This document shows positions 18,082-26,137 of a DNA stretch of 64,000 nt, piece after piece (within the stretch, counting starts at the first letter, position 1; each line of letters starts with the position of its first letter). This DNA comes from DATEVL01 sp035281845 (GTDB lineage Bacteria; Chloroflexota; Anaerolineae; Anaerolineales; E44-bin32), in NCBI GenBank assembly GCA_035281845.1, contig DATEVL010000038.1:23676-87675 (forward strand), given 5' to 3'. The notes under the pieces are model-generated. The model was given only the letters and a program-made list of their open reading frames with translations. It was not told where the DNA came from and made no database searches. Position numbers and translations under genes: made by a program.

Positions 18082-18089
18082 GACGCGAT

Positions 18090-18095
18090 TCTAAC
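18090..18095 (-). promoter_or_regulatory. -10 box of the cysteine desulfurase-mnmA operon
   Basis: TAGAAT on the minus strand ends 9 bases before the start codon; no Shine-Dalgarno sequence fits in the remaining leader. Confidence 0.5.
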
Positions 18096-18201
18096 ATCAG
18101 GCTATCGTTGGCGTTCGAAGGCAACACGTCTGCTGTTTCGCGAGGGTATTTGGAGCTAGGACTGCGCGGCGCGGCGGAGGTGGCGTGTCGCGGGTCCTGG
18201 T

Positions 18202-18207
18202 TATAAT
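18202..18207 (+). promoter_or_regulatory. -10 box of eno
   Basis: TATAAT lies 17 bases before the eno ATG. The predicted leader is about 10 bases and has no ribosome-binding site. Confidence 0.55.
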
Positions 18208-18223
18208 CGGCTGGGTATTTGCC

Positions 18224-19528
18224 ATGACTACAACCATCAGTTCCGTTCACGCTCTTGAAGTGCTTGACTCTCGTGGAAACCCGACCGTGGAAGCCGAAGT
18301 TCGGCTGAGCGACGGCGCGACCGGCAGGGCGATCGTCCCTTCGGGCGCGTCGACAGGTTCGCACGAGGCCTTGGAGTTGCGAGACGGGGAGCCGTCGCGT
18401 TTCGGCGGCAAGGGAGTCCGCCGCGCAGTGGCAAACGTCAACGGGCCCATCGCGCAGCGGTTGGTCGGGCGCGAACCGCTCCAGCGAGAAATCGACCTGG
18501 CTCTGATCGAGCTCGACGGCGAGCCGAACAAGGGCCGGTTGGGAGCCAACGCCGTGCTGGCGACGAGCCTGGCCGTCGCCCGCGCCACCGCCGCCTCGAA
18601 GAAGATCCCTCTTTACCGCCACCTTGGCGGTGGGCAAGGCAGCCTGTTGCCCGTGCCAATGCTCAACATCCTCAACGGCGGCGTGCACACCGGTTGGCAG
18701 TCGACCGACGCCCAGGAGTTCATGGTGATGCCGTTGGGAGCCGCCACCTTCGCCGAAGGTCTCCGCTGGGGAGTCGAGGTCTACCAGGCCTTGCGCGCCG
18801 CCCTCAAGAAACGCGGGTACTCAACGCTGGTCGGCGATGAAGGAGGCTACGCGCCCACACTGAAAGCCAACGCCGAAGCCGTCGAAGTCATCCTGGAGGC
18901 CATTCTGCAGGCCGGCCTCAGCGCGCCCGGGCAGATGGCCCTGGCCCTCGACCCGGCCGCGTCCGAGTTGTACGACGCCGAGAAACAGCAATACAACCTG
19001 CGACGTGAAGGTCGCGTTCTCGACGGGGAAGGGATGATCCGTTATTGGGCCGACTGGGTCCGCCAGTATCCCATCGTCTCGATCGAAGACGGCTTGGCCC
19101 AGGACGACTGGCCTTCGTGGCAGGCGTTCACCGCCGAGCTCGGAGACCGGATCCAGATCGTAGGCGACGACTTGTTGGTGACGAACCCGGTCCGTGTCCG
19201 GCGGGCGATTGAGGAAAGATCGTGTAATGCCCTGTTGGTCAAAGTCAACCAGATCGGCACGCTGACGGAGGCCATCGAAGCGATCGAGCTCTGCCGCCAG
19301 GCGGGTTGGCGGGCAGTCGCCTCTCATCGCTCCGGAGAGACTGAGGATACGACGATTGCCGATCTCTCGGTGGCGCTGGAGTTGGGTCAGATCAAGACCG
19401 GGGCGCCGGCACGGACCGACCGCGTCGCCAAGTACAACCAACTACTGCGGATCGAGGAAGAGCTGGGTCCGCAGGCACGCTATGCGGGGTGGGGGGCGTT
19501 GGCCGTGCGGCCGAGCGAGAAGGGATAG
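18224..19528 (+). CDS. eno: Enolase
   Basis: Glycolytic enzyme converting 2-phosphoglycerate to phosphoenolpyruvate. At 434 residues it has the expected length. I chose the ATG at 18224 because MTTTISSVHALEVLDSRGNP is the normal N terminus and upstream codons overlap the promoter. Motifs include PSGASTGSHEALELRDG, the metal ligands in ALDPAASE, SIEDGLAQDDW and VGDDLLVTN, the catalytic lysine in LLVKVNQIGT, and the SHRSGETEDTTIADL signature. Confidence 0.97.
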   Translation: MTTTISSVHALEVLDSRGNPTVEAEVRLSDGATGRAIVPSGASTGSHEALELRDGEPSRFGGKGVRRAVANVNGPIAQRLVGREPLQREIDLALIELDGEPNKGRLGANAVLATSLAVARATAASKKIPLYRHLGGGQGSLLPVPMLNILNGGVHTGWQSTDAQEFMVMPLGAATFAEGLRWGVEVYQALRAALKKRGYSTLVGDEGGYAPTLKANAEAVEVILEAILQAGLSAPGQMALALDPAASELYDAEKQQYNLRREGRVLDGEGMIRYWADWVRQYPIVSIEDGLAQDDWPSWQAFTAELGDRIQIVGDDLLVTNPVRVRRAIEERSCNALLVKVNQIGTLTEAIEAIELCRQAGWRAVASHRSGETEDTTIADLSVALELGQIKTGAPARTDRVAKYNQLLRIEEELGPQARYAGWGALAVRPSEKG

Positions 19529-19562
19529 CCGCCCCCCGCGCTCGTGAAGGATAGGAGAACGC

Positions 19563-20051
19563 TCAGGCCCCGGTCGGCAGCGCTTGCTCCGCCGGGGTTT
19601 CCGCTCGGACAGGCTGCGCAGGCGTGCCGCAATACGGGCACAGGTTCCACGGGAGATCAAGCAGTCGCCCGCAGCGGACGCACGCCTTCCGCAGACGAGT
19701 ATGGCAATGCGGGCAGATTTGCCACTCGCGGTCGGCCCGGCGACTGCAACCCGGGCACGTCGCTTGCTCCTCGATCCCGACCAGCAACGCCTCTTCCTCC
19801 AGCGCCCGCTCGTATTCCTCTTCGAGGGTCAGCCTCGGCCGTAGGACGAGGTAGACGATGACCCCCGGCAGACTGAGGAGCAGTACCAGCAAGGGGGCCA
19901 GGACGCGCAAGAAGCGGTCGTTCGAGCGGGCGCGGATGTCGCGCCAGGTCCAGAAGGCGAGGCTCAGCCACAGGGCGACCAGGAAGGCCCCGAAGGCGGC
20001 CGAAAAGTAGAGAAACAAACCTCCAAGGCTTTCCAAGCCGAGATTGGGCAT
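19563..20051 (-). CDS. Membrane protein with C-terminal double zinc ribbon
   Basis: A 162-residue protein. Two hydrophobic segments (about residues 9-33 and 50-72) are followed by an acidic helix and three closely spaced zinc-ribbon half-sites: CPGC, CPHC, CVRC and CPYC. The family is not one I can name. The ATG at 20051 is chosen because a TATAAT box ends 11 bases before it; longer frames would run through the promoter. The C-terminal ribbons would face the cytoplasm and could bind protein or nucleic acid, which is inference only. Confidence 0.75.
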   Translation of the reverse strand: MPNLGLESLGGLFLYFSAAFGAFLVALWLSLAFWTWRDIRARSNDRFLRVLAPLLVLLLSLPGVIVYLVLRPRLTLEEEYERALEEEALLVGIEEQATCPGCSRRADREWQICPHCHTRLRKACVRCGRLLDLPWNLCPYCGTPAQPVRAETPAEQALPTGA

Positions 20052-20061
20052 AGCGGCCGGG

Positions 20062-20067
20062 ATTATA
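20062..20067 (-). promoter_or_regulatory. -10 box of the zinc-ribbon membrane gene
   Basis: TATAAT on the minus strand (with TGC just before it, giving an extended -10) ends 11 bases before the ATG. Confidence 0.55.
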
Positions 20068-20089
20068 GCATCGCGCAGCTGAGCCCGCG

Positions 20090-20420
20090 CTGAGGGGGGA
20101 TTCGGACTGACCTCCTCCTTGAGCGGAGACCGCAGAGCCGAACAGTCTCTGGACATGGTTCAGGGCGGCCTCCGGTAAGGGAGGAGGTGGTAGGGGCGTC
20201 CGCTTCTTGCGCAGAGCGTACCTCCTCGCTGAGCGGAGGCTCCTGCGTGGCAGGAGCCGCAGTCGAAGCGCGCGGCGGAGAACGCCCTTCGACCCTACGG
20301 CTTCGCTCAGGGCAGGCCTCGGCCGCAGAAACGAACCAACTCCGGACAGGGCTCAAGGCGGCCTCCGCTCAGGGAGGATGTGAGGTGATCGTTCGCTCCT
20401 CTCGCGGGAAACCGCGATTG
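20090..20420. repeat. Degenerate direct repeats between zinc-ribbon gene and radC
   Basis: This gene-free stretch contains diverged copies of the same motifs. Two related segments (about 20140-20190 and 20335-20390) share CTGGACATGGTTCAGGGCGG or CGGACAGGGCTCAAGGCGG followed by CCTCCG...AGGGAGGA. Two others share ACCTCCTC(C/G)(T/C)TGAGCGGAG. A CCTACGGCTTCGCTCAGGGC motif typical of dispersed bacterial repeats is at about 20297. No coding signal was seen on either strand. Confidence 0.55.
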
Positions 20421-20433
20421 GCCCCCGTCCTAG

Positions 20434-20461
20434 TTGACGCTAGGGCGGCCTGTTGTAGAGT
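20434..20461 (+). promoter_or_regulatory. Promoter of radC
   Basis: TTGACG (20434-20439) and TAGAGT (20456-20461) with a 16-base spacer lie about 48 bases upstream of the radC ATG. Confidence 0.5.
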
Positions 20462-20508
20462 CCCTGTACCTCTGCTTTGTGGCAGGGAGCTTGCATCCGG
20501 AGGGGGAA

Positions 20509-21210
20509 ATGCCAGAACGCCCGGCGCGTCACCGGATCGCCGACCTGCAACACTCCGATCGGCCCCGTGAGCGGCTGGCGAACCAGGGCGCGGCGGCTCT
20601 CGCCGACGCCGAGCTCGTCGCCATCCTGTTGCGCACGGGCACGCACGGCTGGAGTGCTCTGCGGCTGTCCGAGTCCCTTTTGCAGGACACGGGCGGCGTA
20701 GCCGGCCTGCAGCATGTACGCTTCGACGAGCTGCGCGCCCGTCACGGGATCGGATCGGCGAAGGCAGCGCAGCTGCTGGCGGCGATCGAGCTGGGGCGGC
20801 GATTCGCCCGAGCCGAACTTGCCGAGCGCCGAGCGATCCAGTCGCCGGAGGACGTCGCCGAACTCCTGCGCTATGAGATCGGTGGACGGGAACAGGAGCA
20901 TCTGATCGTGGTCTTGCTCGATACGCGAAACCGCTTGCTGCGCATTGTCGAGGTGTACGTCGGATCGCTCAATACATCGGTCGTCCGCATCGGAGAGATC
21001 TTTCGCGAGGCGGTTCGGGCCAACGCCGCCGCGCTGATCGTCGCCCACAATCACCCCAGCGGCGATCCCAGCCCCAGCCCTGAAGACGTGGCCGTCACCC
21101 GGGCGATGGTCGAGGCCGGCCGCCTGCTCGACGTCGAAGTGCTCGATCATCTGATCATCGGCAAGGACCGGCATCTGTCGCTGCGACAGGCCGGCCTGGG
21201 ATTTTCGTAG
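20509..21210 (+). CDS. radC: RadC-family JAB-domain protein
   Basis: The RadC (DUF2466) family has a JAB1/MPN metalloprotease-like fold; its role in DNA repair is disputed. The protein is 233 residues. An N-terminal helix-hairpin-helix region (RARHGIGSAKAAQLLAAIEL) precedes the JAB domain with the metal motif HNHPSGDPSPSPED. The ATG at 20509 has CGGAGGGGG just upstream, and the usual RPRERLANQGA start follows. The next gene begins 8 bases after its stop. Confidence 0.93.
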   Translation: MPERPARHRIADLQHSDRPRERLANQGAAALADAELVAILLRTGTHGWSALRLSESLLQDTGGVAGLQHVRFDELRARHGIGSAKAAQLLAAIELGRRFARAELAERRAIQSPEDVAELLRYEIGGREQEHLIVVLLDTRNRLLRIVEVYVGSLNTSVVRIGEIFREAVRANAAALIVAHNHPSGDPSPSPEDVAVTRAMVEAGRLLDVEVLDHLIIGKDRHLSLRQAGLGFS

Positions 21211-21217
21211 GTCGGCC

Positions 21218-22846
21218 ATGGCGCTCGACTTTCAGATCGTGTTGCTGCCGCGGACGGACTACTGGGTTTGGCTCGAGGCCTGCCGCAAGTATGTTCAGAA
21301 GTTCGGCGCCAACCTGACGCCCGACCCCGAAGTCGCCGCGCGTTACATGGCTCCGACTCAAGTCGTCACGCTGCCGGTGTTCGACGGGGCCTACCCCGAC
21401 TTGGGAGACCCCATCGATTGGTTCCGACGCAACCACGACGGGATTCGCCTCGACGTGATCGAGGCGGACAATCCGGAGAGGTTGGGGAAGGTCCTTCGTC
21501 GGCGCGCAAAAGACAACGACCGCTACGGGGCCAGCCGCCGTCCGTTCCACTTGATGTGGCCGACGGATTTTCCCGTGCTGACCCAGACCTTCGGAGCCAA
21601 CCCGGCAGCTTATCGGCGTTATGGGATGCCGGGGCACGAAGGCGTCGATCTGCGTGCCCTGACGAACACCAACGTCTACGCTTGCGCCGATGGGGAAATC
21701 TACGAAGTTCATTACAACCCTAAGGACCACGCCTATGGTATCCACATCCGGATCCGACATGCCGACGGCTACAAGACGGTCTACGCCCACCTGGCCAAGG
21801 CGCTCGCCGGCAAGGGTGAATTGGTGCAGGCCGGCCAGTTGATCGGCCGCGCCGACTCGACGGGGAATTCGTCGGCCGCGCATCTGCACTTGACGCTGAA
21901 ACGCGACGGCGCCACCGCTCGAAAGGAGACGATCTACCCCAAGGACATCATCGACCCGACTCCGTTCCTCGTTTGGCCGGCGCCGGTTTTCGGCAAGGGC
22001 CTCGAGGGAAGCCGGCGTGGCGCACACATAGGTTTGCATCTGGTTCGGACCGGCGGATTGGCGCCTCAGGAGCTGACGGCGGCCGCCACGGCCGGGTCGG
22101 AGGCGGTGATGGTTTCCCACCTCGAGCCGAGGGAGACGATCGAGGCGCTTCGGGCAGCCCGTCCGTCGGTGCGCGTGTTCGCCCGCGTCACCGTGGCCCC
22201 GGCCAGCGACGGAATGCAACCCGACCGCTTCGCGGCTAGGGTCGCCGGCGAAATTGGGCGCCTCTATCGCGTGGGGGTACGCGACTTCGAGGTCGTGTCG
22301 TGTCCGAACGAGCACGGCGGCGGATTCGGCTGGCTGTGGAAAGACGGCGAGGCCTTTGGCGTCTGGTTCAGCGAAGTTGTGCGACGTCTCCGGGAGGTCT
22401 TTCCCGAAGGGCGCTTCGGATTCCCTACCCTGGCCAGCGGAGGCGACGTCACGGGCCGGCAGCAAAGCCCGCTGAGTTTTCTGCACCAGGCAGAAACCGC
22501 CGCTCACGATGCGGATTGGCTCGGCATGGCTTGCGCGCCGGATCCACGAGATGCCGTTCTCGTGGGTTACCTGAACAACTATCCGAAGAAGCCAATCGTC
22601 ATAACGGAGTTGGGCACGGAGGCGGAAGCGTCCTCGCCGGAGGCATTCGCCATTCGCTCCGTGGCGTTCGTCCGAGCCCTGCGTGAGACCCCCATCGAGG
22701 TCGTTCTCTTGAGAGGGCTGATCGCAGGCGCTCCGGCAGAAGAGTCGACGACATACTTCTGGGAAGCGCTGAAGATCCTGGCGGAGCCCTCACACCCAAA
22801 CCCCCTCTCGCGTGCTGAAAGCTCGGCAGAGGGGGTTTGGGGGTGA
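21218..22846 (+). CDS. M23 peptidase fused to a glycosidase-like TIM barrel
   Basis: A 542-residue protein with no signal peptide visible. Residues about 110-250 form a LytM/M23 domain: GMPGHEGVDLRA holds the first His and Asp, YAHLAK is the third motif segment, and SAAHLHLTL gives the last His pair. Residues about 265-515 look like a clan-A-type TIM barrel with a possible acid/base in VVSCPNEHGG and a nucleophile-like Glu in IVITELGTE. Such a pair could attack both peptide and sugar bonds of peptidoglycan, or the barrel could be degenerate. The last ~18 residues and the stop codon are read out of the palindromic repeat at 22787-22849. Confidence 0.8.
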   Translation: MALDFQIVLLPRTDYWVWLEACRKYVQKFGANLTPDPEVAARYMAPTQVVTLPVFDGAYPDLGDPIDWFRRNHDGIRLDVIEADNPERLGKVLRRRAKDNDRYGASRRPFHLMWPTDFPVLTQTFGANPAAYRRYGMPGHEGVDLRALTNTNVYACADGEIYEVHYNPKDHAYGIHIRIRHADGYKTVYAHLAKALAGKGELVQAGQLIGRADSTGNSSAAHLHLTLKRDGATARKETIYPKDIIDPTPFLVWPAPVFGKGLEGSRRGAHIGLHLVRTGGLAPQELTAAATAGSEAVMVSHLEPRETIEALRAARPSVRVFARVTVAPASDGMQPDRFAARVAGEIGRLYRVGVRDFEVVSCPNEHGGGFGWLWKDGEAFGVWFSEVVRRLREVFPEGRFGFPTLASGGDVTGRQQSPLSFLHQAETAAHDADWLGMACAPDPRDAVLVGYLNNYPKKPIVITELGTEAEASSPEAFAIRSVAFVRALRETPIEVVLLRGLIAGAPAEESTTYFWEALKILAEPSHPNPLSRAESSAEGVWG

Positions 22847-22849
22847 GGG
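22787..22849. repeat. CCCTCACCC-type palindrome, copy 2
   Basis: Near-perfect 22-base arms (22787-22808 and 22828-22849) around a ~19-base centre. It overlaps the 3' end of the M23/TIM-barrel gene and separates it from the convergent acyP gene, so it probably acts as a bidirectional terminator. Confidence 0.8.
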
Positions 22850-22851
22850 GG

Positions 22852-23148
22852 CTACGCCGTCCGCTCTAACCTGAAATGCACGAATTCCCCTGTGGCCGTT
22901 TCCCACGCGACATCCACTTGGTCGACGAGTGCAGCCCGAGGCCCCTGGCGAAGACGTAGCAACAGAGTCTCAAGTGAGGGGAGTGGACCCTCGGCGACGA
23001 CTTCGACTCGCCCGTCGCGCAGGTTCCTCACCCATCCCGAGGCTCGTACGTCGTTGGCCGCGTCCTGGACGAAGTAGCGGAACCCAACGCCCTGCACCAT
23101 GCCACTGACGAAGGCGTGAAGTCTGGTAGACGAGTCGCTCATCGTCAA
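22852..23148 (-). CDS. acyP: Acylphosphatase
   Basis: Hydrolyses acyl phosphates. The 98-residue protein has the family signature VQGVGFRYFVQDAA with the catalytic Arg, followed by GWVRNLRDGRVEVVAEG with the catalytic Asn. The start may be the first ATG (23148) or the second (23142). It is the last gene of a minus-strand run that includes the AEC transporter 7 bases upstream. Confidence 0.95.
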   Translation of the reverse strand: MTMSDSSTRLHAFVSGMVQGVGFRYFVQDAANDVRASGWVRNLRDGRVEVVAEGPLPSLETLLLRLRQGPRAALVDQVDVAWETATGEFVHFRLERTA

Positions 23149-23155
23149 TGGCCGC

Positions 23156-24061
23156 CTACCGCAATAGGCTCAATATCGGTACGAGAGTCAGAGGGCTGAG
23201 CACCGTCGTGAGCAGAATCGCCCCGGACACGAATTCGGGCTCCACGTCATATTGAGCTGCCAGGATGGAGGTCAGGACGGCGCTGGGCATGGCCGCCTCC
23301 AGGATTCCCGCCTGCGCCGCCGCCGGTGGAAGGCGGAACCATTGGGCGAAGCCCCACGCCAACGCCGGAGAGACGACGAGGCGCAGGACGGCTGTCAGCC
23401 CCAGAAGGCCCGGGCGGGTTGGGCGACCGTTCCTCCCGAGCTGCATGCCCAGCAGAAGCAACATCGAAGGAATCGTCGCGGCCGCCAGCAGTCCCACCGG
23501 CGCCGCAAGCACAGGGGGCAGCGAGAGGTGTTGGGAGCGTAGGTACAGGGCGAGGGGGATGGCATAGACCGCCGGGACCTTGGCCAGGCCTGCAAGCGCT
23601 TCCCGGGCGTTCGTCCGCCCGACACCGGCGATCCAGGCCCCGGCGGAGTTGGCGGTAAGCGATGTAGTCGAGAAGAAGACCGTCGCCCAGGCCAGGGTTA
23701 CCTCGCCGAAAGCCAGTTGCGTGATCGGAAGCCCCAGGTTTCCCGCGTTCATGAAGGTCACACACAAGACGAAGGCCGAGGTCATTGTCCGGCTCAGCCC
23801 GAGCGCCCTCGCCAAGCCCCATGAAATGAGAGCCAGGACGAGCAGGAGCAAGGCGACAAACGCTGCCATGCGAAACATCTCGCCCACTTCGAACGGAATC
23901 TTGATCAATAGGCTGAAGACCAGGGCCGGGGAGAAGGCGTAGAAGACGACCTGCGAGAGCGGCCGCGGATCGATTCGAAGCAGCCTTTGGAGTAAGAGAC
24001 CCACGCCGGCCAGCATCATGACCGGGAGCAAGTTCTCGAGGAAGATCGTGAGCAGACTCAA
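23156..24061 (-). CDS. AEC-family (auxin efflux carrier-like) permease
   Basis: A 301-residue polytopic membrane protein with two blocks of about five helices separated by a hydrophilic loop, typical of the AEC family of bile/auxin-type organic anion carriers. Conserved features include VTFMNAGNLGLPI in the first half and the closing MPSAVLTSILAAQYDVEPEFVSGAILLTT segment (here split by position). Its ATG overlaps the HEAT-repeat gene stop by 4 bases. The substrate is not predictable; malonate, malate or amino acids are known for relatives. Confidence 0.88.
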   Translation of the reverse strand: MSLLTIFLENLLPVMMLAGVGLLLQRLLRIDPRPLSQVVFYAFSPALVFSLLIKIPFEVGEMFRMAAFVALLLLVLALISWGLARALGLSRTMTSAFVLCVTFMNAGNLGLPITQLAFGEVTLAWATVFFSTTSLTANSAGAWIAGVGRTNAREALAGLAKVPAVYAIPLALYLRSQHLSLPPVLAAPVGLLAAATIPSMLLLLGMQLGRNGRPTRPGLLGLTAVLRLVVSPALAWGFAQWFRLPPAAAQAGILEAAMPSAVLTSILAAQYDVEPEFVSGAILLTTVLSPLTLVPILSLLR

Positions 24062-25002
24062 TCGCCTCGGTCCTGGGCGCGCAGACCTTCCTCCAACTGC
24101 CGGGTGCTGTCGACGAAGGCCAAGTGCTCGAGGGACTCCTCGGCAGCCGAGGCCAGCGACGGATCGGGAGCGGCGCGCAAGAATCGGCGCAGGCCGCGTT
24201 CCGCCGACTTGCCTCCGATCTGGCCGAGCGCCCAGATGGCACGCTCCTGCACGTCGGGGTGGGTGTCTTCCAGCAGCTCGAGCAGTTCCGGAACGCTCCT
24301 ACGAAGCTCCAGCTCACCCGCGGCCTGCGCCGCCTCCCTGCGGATTTCGGGTGAAGCGTTCCGCATTTCGGCAAGGACCGCCTCCCGCCAGCGCCGGTCG
24401 CCGGAACGCCCCATGGCCAGGAGCGCCGTCCGCTTCGACGAATCTTCCTGCGTTTCATACGCCCCTTGGATCAACCCCGTGACTTCCGGCCGAGAAGAAT
24501 ACCCGAGCGACTCGATGGATCGCAGCCGCAAGTCCCGCTCGGGCGAGTCGGCCGCGGCGAGAAGCTTGTCCTCCAGTGCGCGTTTCTCCTCGTCGGCGAC
24601 GTTGGCCACCTCGCAGCGGTAGACGAATCGGCCCAGCGCGGCGGCGGCCTCGGCCCGAACCCCAACGTCGGGATCCGCCTGAAGGAGCTCCACAAACCTG
24701 CCCTGCAGGGAAGGGTCCTCGCATTCCCAGAGGTTCGCCAGGGCGCGCCGACGGACGAGGGGGTCGGGATCCGACAGCCCCAATCGCGCAAGCTGGTCGA
24801 AATTGAGCTCGATGTGCTCGCGCGCTTGCTCGCCGAAGACCTGCATCGCTTCCTGGCGACGCAAGGGAGGCAGTTGTTCCCAGACCCGGCGAGTCTCTTC
24901 GATCCCTGCCGCATCCAGGTCCGACAGGCCGCGCATCGAAGATGGACGCAGGTCGTCGGCCGAGCTTAGCGCGTCGAGCGCCTGGTCGAGAGTCGGGCTC
25001 AT
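24058..25002 (-). CDS. HEAT-repeat protein
   Basis: A 314-residue acidic soluble protein made of about seven HEAT-like helical repeats: recurring segments such as LSDPDPLVRRRALANLWE, QADPDVGVRAEAAAALGRF, DTHPDVQERAIWALGQIGG. Repeats of this type act as protein-binding scaffolds; no catalytic motif is present. It lies between the site-2 protease (16 bases upstream) and the AEC transporter (4-base overlap), so it belongs to this operon. The partner is unknown. Confidence 0.85.
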   Translation of the reverse strand: MSPTLDQALDALSSADDLRPSSMRGLSDLDAAGIEETRRVWEQLPPLRRQEAMQVFGEQAREHIELNFDQLARLGLSDPDPLVRRRALANLWECEDPSLQGRFVELLQADPDVGVRAEAAAALGRFVYRCEVANVADEEKRALEDKLLAAADSPERDLRLRSIESLGYSSRPEVTGLIQGAYETQEDSSKRTALLAMGRSGDRRWREAVLAEMRNASPEIRREAAQAAGELELRRSVPELLELLEDTHPDVQERAIWALGQIGGKSAERGLRRFLRAAPDPSLASAAEESLEHLAFVDSTRQLEEGLRAQDRGD

Positions 25003-25017
25003 GGGTGGGGGCGGTGT

Positions 25018-26067
25018 CTAACGCGGCAGGACGAGCGGGTTGGAGAAATCTTGAATGTTGACGTAGGCCATCAGGATCAGCAGCAGCACGAACCCGATCG
25101 CATGAGCCAGACCTTCATGACGGGGCGACAGGCGCCGATGAAAGACGGCTTCGAACGCGACGAAAGCCAGCCGTCCTCCGTCCAACGCCGGAATGGGCAG
25201 CAGGTTAGCCAGCGCCAACCCGATGCTGATCAGCCCGACCAGGTTCAACGTCAGGAACGGTCGCTGGGCATCGCGGTCGATTTCGCCCGCCCAGGCGAAC
25301 ATGTCGTACATGCCCTTCAATCCACTGACCCTGGCGTCCTCGGGAGCGACATCACCTTGCATCAGCCGGGAGGGGAACAGCACCATGTTTTCGAACTGCA
25401 AGAACGCAGCGTTGACCCCGTAGACGCTCGCCTCGGGCCACGACGTCTGCAAGGTGGGGTGGCCGATCGTGATTCCAATCGGGCCTTCGTCCGGCGGATG
25501 CTCCGAGCGCGGGGTGATAGGCACCTTGATCGTCTCACCCTGGCGCAGCACGGTCAGGGTGATCAGCGTGTCGAGGTTGGCCGCCGTCGCGTCGCGCAAC
25601 GTTTCGAAGCTGTTGATCTCGATGTCGTTGAATCTGATGGTGAGGTCGCCGCGCTGCAATCCGGCCGCCTCCGCCGGCGAGCCGGCGGCGACCTGCGTGA
25701 CGATCACCCGCGCCGGGTCCGGTGCGGCGAACTTGTAGGCCGCAGTGAAGGCCAGCACCCCCAGCAGGATGTTGGCGCCTGGGCCGGCCAGCAAGACGAG
25801 CGCCCGAGTGCGCTTGGGTGCGCCGGCCAGACCCCCCGGAACGGAGGGGTCGTCTTCGCCGGCCGGCCGGACGAAACCGCCGAGCGGGATAGCGTTAACA
25901 GTAAAACGGGTTCCACCGGCTTGGAACAGCGTCAGCAGGCGAGGCGGGAACCCGATGCCGAATTCGGTGACTTTCACGCCCTGCAAACGTGCCGCGACGA
26001 AATGGCCGAACTCGTGGCCGAGGATCAGCAGCGCCAGGATTCCGACGAAAACAAGTACATCTCTCAT
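25018..26067 (-). CDS. rseP: Site-2 protease, RseP/MmpA-like M50 family
   Basis: Membrane metalloprotease that cuts substrates inside the bilayer, typically anti-sigma factors. The 349-residue protein has HEFGH in the first helix (about residues 18-22), a PDZ domain (about 110-190; GSPAEAAGLQRGDLTIRFND) and the LLPIPALDGGR motif that holds the third zinc ligand, then a last helix. The ATG at 26067 is preceded by GGAG about 9 bases upstream; longer frames lack family sequence. A TATAAT box lies about 65 bases upstream, within the mvaD stop codon. Confidence 0.93.
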   Translation of the reverse strand: MRDVLVFVGILALLILGHEFGHFVAARLQGVKVTEFGIGFPPRLLTLFQAGGTRFTVNAIPLGGFVRPAGEDDPSVPGGLAGAPKRTRALVLLAGPGANILLGVLAFTAAYKFAAPDPARVIVTQVAAGSPAEAAGLQRGDLTIRFNDIEINSFETLRDATAANLDTLITLTVLRQGETIKVPITPRSEHPPDEGPIGITIGHPTLQTSWPEASVYGVNAAFLQFENMVLFPSRLMQGDVAPEDARVSGLKGMYDMFAWAGEIDRDAQRPFLTLNLVGLISIGLALANLLPIPALDGGRLAFVAFEAVFHRRLSPRHEGLAHAIGFVLLLILMAYVNIQDFSNPLVLPR

Positions 26068-26131
26068 GAGAAAACTCCGATGAGGGGACGGTTGTAACGG
26101 AACGATCCCCGATCGGATTATTCCTGGCGGG

Positions 26132-26137
26132 ATTATA
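26132..26137 (-). promoter_or_regulatory. -10 box upstream of rseP overlapping the mvaD stop
   Basis: TGC-TATAAT on the minus strand (extended -10). The TAA inside TATAAT is also the stop codon of mvaD. It would give a leader of about 58 bases for rseP. Confidence 0.5.

Noticed and set aside
20187..20570. A 127-codon plus-strand frame before radC
   Set aside because: It runs through repeats and into the radC start in another frame, and shows no recognisable domain.
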